DNA of 6,601 bases from Planctomycetota bacterium (GTDB lineage Bacteria; Planctomycetota; SBBH01; JAHFOU01). Every line of letters starts with the position of its first letter. Position 1 is the stretch's first letter. Position numbers and translations under genes: made by a program. The notes under the pieces were generated by a model. That model saw nothing but the letters and a program-made list of their open reading frames with translations, made no database searches and had not been told where the DNA came from. The DNA lies in the NCBI GenBank assembly GCA_023261525.1, contig JAHFOU010000131.1, positions 1 to 6,601 on the forward strand, given 5' to 3'. Shown here one piece after another: positions 1-5,290 of the stretch.

Positions 1-433
1 TGTCCGCGCCGAGCAGGGAGAGCATCCCGCTGGGCCCGCGGTCGCAGGCGGCCTGCATGCGCTCGCCCCTCAGGCGCACGAGCTTCAACCCGTCCTCGAA
101 GGAGAGGGCGCCGGCAAAGGCCAGGGCCGTGTACTCCCCCAGGGAAAGCCCCGCGGTCATCCTCAGGTCCCCGAAGTCCGCGCCCTGCTCCTTCAGCGCC
201 TCGACCACGGCCAGGGAGGTGGTGAACAGGGCCGGCTGGCTCATGCGGGTGCTGTGCAGGACCTCCTCGGGCCCCTCGAAGCAGGTCCTGGAGAGGGGCT
301 CGCCGAGGACAGCGTCGGCCTTCTCGAAGAGGGCCCGGGCGGCCTTCGAATGCTCGAAGAGGTCCTTGCCCATGCCGACGCGCTGGGCGCCCTGGCCGGG
401 GAAGAGGACGGCGGAGCGGAGGGCCGGGCTCAC
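1..433 (-). CDS. fabD: Malonyl-CoA:ACP transacylase FabD, N-terminal part (runs off left edge)
   Basis: FabD transfers malonyl from malonyl-CoA to acyl carrier protein in the cytoplasm, supplying the extender unit for type II fatty-acid synthesis. Only the first 144 codons are here; the family is usually about 300 residues, so roughly half is visible. The start is a GTG at 433-431, and the protein begins MSPALRSAVLFPGQGAQ. The FPGQGAQ opening is at residues 11-17. The nucleophile elbow is GLSLGEY with Ser97, and LVRLRGERMQ carries Arg122. The Ser-Arg spacing of 25 equals that of E. coli FabD (Ser92/Arg117). The residue before the nucleophile is Leu, where E. coli has His. The GTG start overlaps the fabH stop by 4 nt (GTGA) with no strong ribosome binding site, which suggests translational coupling. 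The catalytic His lies beyond the window. Identification is secure. Confidence 0.95.
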   Translation of the reverse strand, partial: MSPALRSAVLFPGQGAQRVGMGKDLFEHSKAARALFEKADAVLGEPLSRTCFEGPEEVLHSTRMSQPALFTTSLAVVEALKEQGADFGDLRMTAGLSLGEYTALAFAGALSFEDGLKLVRLRGERMQAACDRGPSGMLSLLGAD

Positions 434-1428
434 CATTCCACCAGCGCCGTGGCCCAGGCCAGGCCCCCGCCCAGGGTCACCAGGGCCAGGAGGTCCCCCT
501 TCTTCACCTTCCCGGCCTTCACGTACTCGTTGAGGACCAGGGGGATGGAGGCGCTCGAGGTGTTGCCGTAGCGGTCGATGTTGATCATGGTCCGCTCCGG
601 GGGGATGCCCAGGCGCTCCCCGGCGGCTTGCATGATGCGGGTGTTCATCTGGTGGGGCACCAGCCAGCGGACGTCCGAGCCCTTGACCCCGGCCTCGGAC
701 AGGAGGCGCTCCACGGCCTCCGGGATGGTGCGCACCGCGAACTTGAAGACCTCCCGCCCCTCCATCCGGATGGAATGGTCGTGGGCGTCGACCGTGGCGT
801 GAGAGGCGGGGTTCCGGGACCCCCCCGCCGGCTGGTGCAGGAGGGGGCCCTGGCGGCCGTCCGCGTGGATGCGGCTGTGCAGGATGCGGTGGCCTCCCGG
901 GACGTCCGCGGGCCCGAGCACCACGGCCCCGGCCCCGTCCCCGAACAGGATGCAGGTGCCGCGGTCGTTATAGTCCGTGATGCGGGTCAGGACCTCGGTG
1001 CCTACGCAGAGCACCCGCTTGAAGCGCCCGGAGGCGATGCTGTCGTGAGCCAGGGCCACGGTGTACAGGAAACCCGCGCAGGCCGCCGTGAGGTCGAAGG
1101 CCGCGCCGCCGATGCACCCCAGCTTGGCCTGCATGACGCAGGCGGTGGACGGGAAGGGGAAGTCCCCGGAGGCCGTGCCCGTGTAAATGGCCTCCAGCTC
1201 CGAAGGGTCGCACCCGGCATCGGCCAGGGCCATGCGGGCCGCCATCAGGCCCAGGTCCGAGGCGGCCTGCTCGGGCGCGGCCTTGCGGCGCTCCCGGATG
1301 CCGGAGCGCTCCACGATCCAGGCGTCCGAGGTGTCGACGAGCTTCTCCAGGTCGGCGTTGGTGATCCTGGCCTCGGGGGCGTAGGCGCCCAGGCCCAGGA
1401 TGGCCACACGGGGAGCAGGAAGGCTCAC
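430..1428 (-). CDS. fabH: Beta-ketoacyl-ACP synthase III (FabH)
   Basis: FabH condenses acetyl-CoA (or a branched acyl-CoA) with malonyl-ACP to start fatty-acid chains; it is cytosolic and has a thiolase fold. The product is 332 residues, close to the usual 310-335. The catalytic triad is visible: Cys117 in DLTAACAGF, His259 in LVPHQMNTRI and Asn289 in RYGNTSSASIP. The N-terminal DTSDAWIVERSGIRERR block (residues 32-48) and the C-terminal GGGLAWATALVEW are also typical. The open frame extends upstream to 1575, but that stretch is the 3' end of plsX read in another frame and is rich in Gly, Arg and Pro. I therefore choose the GTG at 1428-1426, which overlaps the plsX stop by 4 nt (GTGA) with a GGGGGAA stretch just upstream. 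A GTG seven codons further in is possible but less likely. Primer preference (acetyl or branched) cannot be read from this sequence. Confidence 0.96.
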   Translation of the reverse strand: MSLPAPRVAILGLGAYAPEARITNADLEKLVDTSDAWIVERSGIRERRKAAPEQAASDLGLMAARMALADAGCDPSELEAIYTGTASGDFPFPSTACVMQAKLGCIGGAAFDLTAACAGFLYTVALAHDSIASGRFKRVLCVGTEVLTRITDYNDRGTCILFGDGAGAVVLGPADVPGGHRILHSRIHADGRQGPLLHQPAGGSRNPASHATVDAHDHSIRMEGREVFKFAVRTIPEAVERLLSEAGVKGSDVRWLVPHQMNTRIMQAAGERLGIPPERTMINIDRYGNTSSASIPLVLNEYVKAGKVKKGDLLALVTLGGGLAWATALVEW

Positions 1429-2453
1429 ACTTCCCCCGCCGCCGGCGCCGCGGACTTCATGGCCGAGACCCCCTCCAGGATGCGGAGGTTCACCTCGGCC
1501 AGGACGAACTCCCGGGCGGCCCTCAGGGCGTTCTTGATGGCCACGGGATTGGAGCGACCGTGGGCGATGAGGCATCCGCCCTTCACCCCCAGCAGGGGCA
1601 TCCCGCCGTACTCGGCGTAGTCCATGCGCCGCTTCAGGCCCTTGAGGCCCGGCAGGCAGAGGGCGGTGCCCAGGCGGTTGCGCAGGCCCCGGCCCAGCTC
1701 CTCGCGCAGGATCTGTCCGATCCCCTCGGCCAGGCCCTCGGCGGCCTTCAGCATGACGTTGCCCACGAAGCCGTCGCAGACGATCACGTCGAACTTCCCG
1801 TTGAAGACGTCCCGGCCCTCGGCATTGCCGACGAACTGGATGGGGGCCTCCTTCAGGCAGGGGGTCGCCTCATGGACCAGGTCGTTGCCCTTGGCCTCCT
1901 CCTCCCCGATGGACAGCAGGCCCACCCGGGGCCGGGGGACGCGCAGGACGCGCTCCGCGTAGGCCGAGCCCATCACCGCGAACTGGGCCAGGTGCTCGGC
2001 CTTGCAGTCCACGCTGGCCCCGCAGTCGAGGACCACACAGGGCCGCCCCGTCGCGGTGGGGAAGGTCACGGCGATGCCGGGCCGGCGGACCCCCTCCAGG
2101 CGCCCGAAGGCCAGGCGGGCGGCTCCCACCGCGGCGGCGGTATTCCCGGCGGCCACCATGGCCAGGGCCCGCCCTTCCTTGACCAGGGCCGCGCAGCGGG
2201 CGATCGAGGAGGCCTGCTTGCGGTGCAGGGCTTCCGCGGCATGATCGTCCATGCCGACGACCTCGGTGGTATGCTCGAAGAGGATGCGGGAGGCGGCAGG
2301 CCCCCTCAGGCCGACGTGGGGACGGACCTTGGCCTCGTCGCCGACCAGGATGACCTGGATGTCCTCGAAGGCCTCGACGGCGAGCTGGGCGCCCTCGGCG
2401 GTAGCCCGGGGGGCGAAGTCCCCCCCCATGGCATCGAGGGCGATCTGGATCAT
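1425..2453 (-). CDS. plsX: Phosphate acyltransferase PlsX
   Basis: PlsX converts acyl-ACP to acyl-phosphate, which PlsY uses to acylate glycerol-3-phosphate. It links fatty-acid synthesis to membrane phospholipid at the inner face of the membrane. The protein is 342 residues, within the family range. Conserved blocks appear in order: DAMGGDFAP (7-15), AAGNTAA (101-107, commonly SAGNTGA), VLDCGAS (141-147), VGLLSIGEEEAKGN (177-190), FDVIVCDGFVGNV (221-233), EYGGMPLLGVKG (281-292) and GRSNPVAIKNA (299-309). The ATG at 2453-2451 begins MIQIALDAMGGD, the standard N-terminus. It starts 6 nt after the rpmF stop and ends in a 4-nt overlap with fabH, so it is probably co-transcribed with both. I see no strong ribosome binding site at this start; an AAGGG lies somewhat far upstream, inside rpmF. 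The last dozen residues (Ala-rich tail) are outside the conserved fold. Confidence 0.96.
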   Translation of the reverse strand: MIQIALDAMGGDFAPRATAEGAQLAVEAFEDIQVILVGDEAKVRPHVGLRGPAASRILFEHTTEVVGMDDHAAEALHRKQASSIARCAALVKEGRALAMVAAGNTAAAVGAARLAFGRLEGVRRPGIAVTFPTATGRPCVVLDCGASVDCKAEHLAQFAVMGSAYAERVLRVPRPRVGLLSIGEEEAKGNDLVHEATPCLKEAPIQFVGNAEGRDVFNGKFDVIVCDGFVGNVMLKAAEGLAEGIGQILREELGRGLRNRLGTALCLPGLKGLKRRMDYAEYGGMPLLGVKGGCLIAHGRSNPVAIKNALRAAREFVLAEVNLRILEGVSAMKSAAPAAGEV

Positions 2454-2459
2454 GCCCGG

Positions 2460-2642
2460 CTAGGTTCCCTTGACCTCCACGACCAGGCGGCCCCGGTAGT
2501 GCCCGCAGTGGGGGCAGACGGCGTGGGGGCGCTTCGTCTGGTGGCAACGGGGGCACGCCGAGACGCCGGCAGGCGCCAGGTGATCATGGGCGCGGCGGGT
2601 GCGGGTGCGGGTATTCGAATGACGGCGTTTTGGATTGGGCAT
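2460..2642 (-). CDS. rpmF: 50S ribosomal protein L32, zinc-binding form
   Basis: L32 is a small protein of the large ribosomal subunit. The 60-residue product starts MPNPKRRHSNTRTRTRRAHD, an N-terminus close to the standard MAVPKRK/S-type opening and very rich in Arg, Lys and His. It has a four-cysteine zinc ribbon: Cys30/Cys33 (CPRC) and Cys43/Cys46 (CPHC), with the short linker usual for L32. Having all four cysteines makes it the zinc-binding type, unlike the E. coli protein. It is first in the rpmF-plsX-fabH-fabD cluster, 6 nt before plsX. The DUF177/YceD gene that often precedes rpmF is absent; a secreted metallopeptidase gene is there instead. The sequence before the ATG (CCCGTCCCC) has no Shine-Dalgarno match, and a promoter lies immediately upstream, so translation may begin on a leaderless mRNA. 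Confidence 0.95.
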   Translation of the reverse strand: MPNPKRRHSNTRTRTRRAHDHLAPAGVSACPRCHQTKRPHAVCPHCGHYRGRLVVEVKGT

Positions 2643-2695
2643 GGGGACGGGATTCTAGGGAGCCCCCCCTGGGGAGTCAAGGATGCCCGCAAGGC
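2643..2695 (-). other. Short intergenic gap between the two minus-strand cassettes
   Basis: This 53-nt gap separates the metallopeptidase stop codon from the rpmF start. Apart from the promoter inside it, I see no stem-loop followed by a T-run on the minus strand, so no intrinsic terminator for the upstream cassette is evident. Read-through from ispH into the lipid cassette is therefore possible. Rho-dependent termination cannot be excluded from sequence. Confidence 0.6.
2652..2680 (-). promoter_or_regulatory. Predicted sigma-70 type promoter for rpmF-plsX-fabH-fabD
   Basis: On the minus strand a -35-like TTGACT (2680-2675) is followed after exactly 17 nt by a -10-like TAGAAT (2657-2652). 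Each hexamer differs from consensus at one position and the spacing is optimal. It falls in the only sizeable minus-strand gap (2643-2695), between the metallopeptidase stop and the rpmF start. Nine nt separate the -10 from the ATG, so a start site about 7-10 nt downstream gives a leader of 0-3 nt. The spacer is unusually G-rich, with a run of seven G. This is inferred from sequence alone and is not experimentally shown. Confidence 0.65.
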
Positions 2696-3988
2696 TCAGC
2701 GCTTGAGGGACTTGAGGTACCGCTGGATCTCGCCCGCAAGCGCCTCGCCCTTGCAGGGGGGGATCTCCCCGCCCCCGCCGATGCCCAAGGCGTAGCGCAG
2801 GAAGTCGGCACGGTGAAGTCCGCCATGCCCGTACAGGAGCCAGTGGGCTAACAGGAAGGCCTGGGCGTAGTGCGTCTGGTTGTCCTGGTAGAACACCGGC
2901 TTGTCCATGCCAGGAAGGGCCGGCACGGCTTCCGGGACAACGGCGGCAAACGCCCTGGCCGTCGCCCGGAAGGGCGGGGCCGCGGCATTCCAGTCCGGGC
3001 TCTTCACGGTTTCCAGGGTCTCCATGAGGACAGCCGTGCCCTCGACCGCCCAGACCGGGGCCGATCTCACATCGCTTCCGGGGACGTCGAAATGGATCAG
3101 GTGACTGCCCTCGTGAAAGAGGCCGATCCGGATGGAATGGCCGAACCTCTGGGGCCCCTGCTCATCGAAGAAGGCGTTCCGGTTCGTGGCGGCGAGGCCG
3201 GGCGTGCCGGGATCCCTGACGGTCTCCACGCCAGCAGGGTAGATCGCGGCGACGCAGGCCTGGAGGTCGGCGGCGGTCTGCAGCGCCCAGACCTTGGGGT
3301 TCTCCCCCTCCCCGCGGGCCGGGCCGATGCCCTCCAGGATCTCCTCCCAGATGCGGTACAGGGCCTCCAGGTCCGAGGCGATCTCCAGGGCCCGTTCGCG
3401 CGGCAAGGTGCTCATCACCAGGAAATGCTCGGTCGGGATCCCGTACGCCTTCTCCCAGGAGACGGACTTCGCCGGATCCGGCTTCACCCAGGCGTCGCCG
3501 AAGCGCACCAGTCCCTTCCTGAGGTTCGCTGCCGTCTCGGAAGGAAGCCACCCCAGTCCGGGGATCTTCTCCTCCCCCCGGCGCTTGCGCACCTTCGCCT
3601 GGTCCGGATCCAGCCTCAGGGCCCAGGTCTCCGCTTCCTTGTCCAGCAGCTCGGCCGCCTCCTTGGCCTCTTTCCGGTACAGGGTGAGACGCTTCGTCTC
3701 ATACCCCTTCCAGTCCGCCTCCTCCCACCCCTTGTCGGGCGGCTTGACCTTCCCGCGCCTCTCCAGATACTCCTTGGCCCCATCGGTTTGTGCCCCCTCC
3801 AGCTGGCGGGCCAGACCGGCCTGGGTATCGGAGAAACCGATGGCGCCCCCTTTCAGAAGCTCATGGGCCAGTTTCAGGTGGGCGGCGGCCCAGGCCGGCT
3901 TGAGGGACGTCCAAGCATCGGGAAGGGGCTCCGCCGCCAGGGGGGCGATCAGGAGCAGTCCCAGGATCCCCCTCCTGACGGTCTTCAC
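2696..3988 (-). CDS. Predicted secreted zinc metallopeptidase, DUF1570/peptidase MA-like (gluzincin)
   Basis: The 430-residue product has a signal peptide: Lys/Arg near the N-terminus, a hydrophobic core at about residues 8-18 and probable cleavage after Ala-Ala near residue 19. It should act outside the cytoplasm. A charged, Lys/Glu/Arg-rich and probably helical region spans about 80-140. The block TEHFLVMSTLPRERALEI (from 186) leads into the catalytic part. There, HEGSH (292-296) is an HExxH zinc motif, and WAVEGTAVLMET follows with Glu316 about 20 residues later as likely third zinc ligand, the gluzincin pattern. YAQAFLLAHWLLYG (374-387) resembles the helix that follows the active site in DUF1570-type proteins. 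The start is a GTG at 3988-3986 overlapping the preceding stop by 4 nt (GTGA), with GAGAGG just upstream. An extension is impossible without running far into the neighbour. Substrate is unknown, and family assignment is from motif memory. A non-proteolytic member is possible, but all predicted catalytic residues are present. Confidence 0.8.
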   Translation of the reverse strand: MKTVRRGILGLLLIAPLAAEPLPDAWTSLKPAWAAAHLKLAHELLKGGAIGFSDTQAGLARQLEGAQTDGAKEYLERRGKVKPPDKGWEEADWKGYETKRLTLYRKEAKEAAELLDKEAETWALRLDPDQAKVRKRRGEEKIPGLGWLPSETAANLRKGLVRFGDAWVKPDPAKSVSWEKAYGIPTEHFLVMSTLPRERALEIASDLEALYRIWEEILEGIGPARGEGENPKVWALQTAADLQACVAAIYPAGVETVRDPGTPGLAATNRNAFFDEQGPQRFGHSIRIGLFHEGSHLIHFDVPGSDVRSAPVWAVEGTAVLMETLETVKSPDWNAAAPPFRATARAFAAVVPEAVPALPGMDKPVFYQDNQTHYAQAFLLAHWLLYGHGGLHRADFLRYALGIGGGGEIPPCKGEALAGEIQRYLKSLKR

Positions 3989-4326
3989 GCCCCTCTCAGG
4001 CTCCCGGCCGTGATGTCCCCATGGCTGGCATGGGAGGCCACCTTCCCATCCGGGCCGAACCAGAGCACCTGGGGGGACTCGTGGCGGACCCCGACCTCGG
4101 CCGCGATGGCCCGGCTCAACTCCCGCTGGGCCACGACGTCGATGCGGGCGATGCGGAAGGCGGGTTTCTCCGGGAGGCCCGCCAGCCAGGCGTCGTATTC
4201 CTCCTCCGCCGCGAAGGAGACCGGGCAGCGCGGGCTGAACTTGAAGAGGACGGAAGGCCCGCCGGCGGACTTGAAGGCCTCCCAGGCGGCCGGGCCGTCC
4301 AGGACGACGACCCCGGAGGGGCTCAT
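3985..4326 (-). CDS. Monothiol bacilliredoxin, YtxJ/BrxC-like
   Basis: This 113-residue cytosolic thioredoxin-fold protein resembles the YtxJ/BrxC family, which reduces bacillithiol-protein mixed disulfides. VLFKFSPRCPVS (26-37) matches the family pattern around the single active-site cysteine, Cys34. It is the only Cys in the protein, so the chemistry must be monothiol. GVRHESPQVLWF (79-90) holds the cis-Pro loop (Pro85), and ASHGDITAGSL (100-110) matches the conserved ASHxxIT end. Length is typical of the family (about 105-115). The open frame continues upstream to 4500, but that part is ispH read in another frame. The ATG at 4326-4324 overlaps the ispH stop in ATGA and starts just before the fold, so I choose it. 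Its place between ispH, an oxidant-sensitive iron-sulfur enzyme, and a secreted peptidase suggests a redox-protection role, but this is inference. A general glutaredoxin-like role is the alternative. Confidence 0.85.
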   Translation of the reverse strand: MSPSGVVVLDGPAAWEAFKSAGGPSVLFKFSPRCPVSFAAEEEYDAWLAGLPEKPAFRIARIDVVAQRELSRAIAAEVGVRHESPQVLWFGPDGKVASHASHGDITAGSLRGA

Positions 4327-5264
4327 CGCGCGGCCTGGAGCTCCGGCGGCAGGGGGAAGGTGACGTGCTCGGGCGTGGACGCCATCTCCTCGACCTGGCC
4401 CCCGCCCTTCTCCCTCAGCACCCTCACCACCTCCTGGACCAGGTGCTCGGGGGCCGAGGCCCCGGCCGTGACCCCGACGCGGCGGACCCCGTCCAGCCAC
4501 TCGGGACGGATGTCGGCGGCGCTCTCCACCAGGTAGCCCTTCGCGCCCAGGGTGGAGGCCAGCTCCTTCAGGCGGCTGGAATTGCTGGAGTTCGGGGAGC
4601 CCAGCACGAAGACCGCGTCCACCTTGGGCGCCAGGCCCCGGATCGCGTTCTGCCGGTTCTGGGTGGCATAGCAGATGTCGTCCTTGGCCGGCCCCTGGAT
4701 GGCCGGGAAGCGCCCGCGGAGCGCGGCCACGATGTCCCGGGCCTCGTCGACCGACAGCGTGGTCTGGGTGAGGAAGGCGGCCTTGTCGGGATGGGGCACC
4801 TGGATCTGGGCGGCTTCCGCCACGTTCTGGACGAGCTGGATGGCCCCCTCGGGGGCCTGGCCCATGGTGCCGACCACCTCGGGATGGCCCTTGTGCCCGA
4901 TCAGGATGAGGGAATAGCCCAGCTTGTGGTACCGCATGGCCTCCAGGTGGACCTTGGTCACCAGGGGGCAGGTCGCGTCGATGCGCTTGAGGCCCCGGCG
5001 CTGGGCCTCGGCCACCACGGCCTTGGAGACTCCGTGGGCGCTGAAGACCAGCACGGCCCCGTCCGGGACCTCGTCATGGGATTCCACGAAACGCGCCCCC
5101 TTGGCGGCCAGGGCCTCGACGACGTGGCGGTTGTGCACGATCTCGTGCCAGACGTAGACCGGGGCCCCGAAGACCTCCAGGGACTTCTCCACGATCTCGA
5201 TGGCGCGCTCCACCCCCGCGCAGAACCCCCGGGGGCTGGCCAGCAGGACGTCCATGCCCCGCAT
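4323..5264 (-). CDS. ispH: 4-hydroxy-3-methylbut-2-enyl diphosphate reductase (IspH/LytB)
   Basis: IspH carries out the last step of the MEP pathway, reducing HMBPP to IPP and DMAPP with a [4Fe-4S] cluster in the cytosol. From the chosen start the protein has 313 residues (E. coli 316). The three cluster cysteines are Cys15 (PRGFCAGVERA), Cys99 (DATCPLV) and Cys198 (DICYATQNRQ). GHKGHPEVVGTMGQ holds His127 and the catalytic Glu129. LTQTTLSVDE, GSPNSSNSSRL and TAGASAPE are also present. The start at 5264 is preceded by GGAGGG (5275-5270) with 5-nt spacing. The ATG at 5255 would make the N-terminus and cysteine numbering match E. coli exactly (Cys12, Cys96) but is badly spaced from that site, and an ATG at 5291 has no such site. 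It begins a cassette and overlaps the redoxin start by 4 nt. The divergent transporter gene begins 26 nt away. Confidence 0.96.
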   Translation of the reverse strand: MRGMDVLLASPRGFCAGVERAIEIVEKSLEVFGAPVYVWHEIVHNRHVVEALAAKGARFVESHDEVPDGAVLVFSAHGVSKAVVAEAQRRGLKRIDATCPLVTKVHLEAMRYHKLGYSLILIGHKGHPEVVGTMGQAPEGAIQLVQNVAEAAQIQVPHPDKAAFLTQTTLSVDEARDIVAALRGRFPAIQGPAKDDICYATQNRQNAIRGLAPKVDAVFVLGSPNSSNSSRLKELASTLGAKGYLVESAADIRPEWLDGVRRVGVTAGASAPEHLVQEVVRVLREKGGGQVEEMASTPEHVTFPLPPELQAAR

Positions 5265-5269
5265 CCTAT

Positions 5270-5275
5270 CCCTCC
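5270..5275 (-). promoter_or_regulatory. Ribosome binding site deciding the ispH start
   Basis: GGAGGG on the minus strand lies 5 nt before the ATG at 5264. It is the clearest Shine-Dalgarno match in the window and favours that start over the ATGs at 5255 (14-nt spacing) and 5291 (upstream of the site). Confidence 0.7.
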
Positions 5276-5278
5276 GGC

Positions 5279-5284
5279 TATACT
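5279..5284 (+). promoter_or_regulatory. Possible -10 element for the substrate-binding protein gene
   Basis: TATACT differs from the TATAAT consensus at one position. Its end is 6 nt before the ATG at 5291, so a start site 7 nt downstream would be the A of the start codon, giving a leaderless mRNA. That would explain why no Shine-Dalgarno sequence precedes this gene. I find no good -35 at 16-18 nt upstream, where the sequence is C-rich inside the 5' end of ispH, nor an extended -10 TGn. This is a weak call. Confidence 0.3.
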
Positions 5285-5290
5285 CCCGCA

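Larger units (their letters stand above)
5265..5290. promoter_or_regulatory. 26-bp divergent intergenic region between ispH and the substrate-binding protein gene
   Basis: This space holds the ispH ribosome binding site and the plus-strand TATACT. It is too short for two separate promoters, so at least one of the two genes must be transcribed from within or against the other's 5' coding sequence, or ispH from further upstream. I found no convincing minus-strand promoter close to ispH. Confidence 0.6.

Noticed and set aside
57..571. Plus-strand open frames opposite fabD
   Set aside because: Arg/Pro/Ser-rich translations without motifs; the minus strand encodes a clear FabD N-terminus.
1429..1575. 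N-terminal extension of fabH to the ATG at 1575
   Set aside because: The extra 49 residues are plsX read in another frame and have no FabH similarity; the GTG at 1428 gives normal length and a GTGA overlap.
2658..2674. C/G runs before rpmF as a possible terminator hairpin
   Set aside because: The runs could pair only with a one-base loop or by slippage, no T-run follows on the minus strand, and the stretch is the spacer of a good promoter.
1560..2795. Plus-strand open frame opposite plsX and rpmF
   Set aside because: It mirrors plsX and rpmF and is Gly-, Ala- and Asp-rich with no motif; the minus-strand reading has every PlsX block.
2870..4363. Plus-strand open frame of nearly 500 codons opposite the metallopeptidase and redoxin genes
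   Set aside because: It is antisense to two genes with recognisable catalytic motifs, and its own translation is low-complexity Gly/Leu/Arg/Pro with no domain.
4327..4500. N-terminal extension of the bacilliredoxin to 4500
   Set aside because: The extra residues are a Gly/Arg/Pro-rich shadow of ispH; the ATG at 4326 gives the normal family length.
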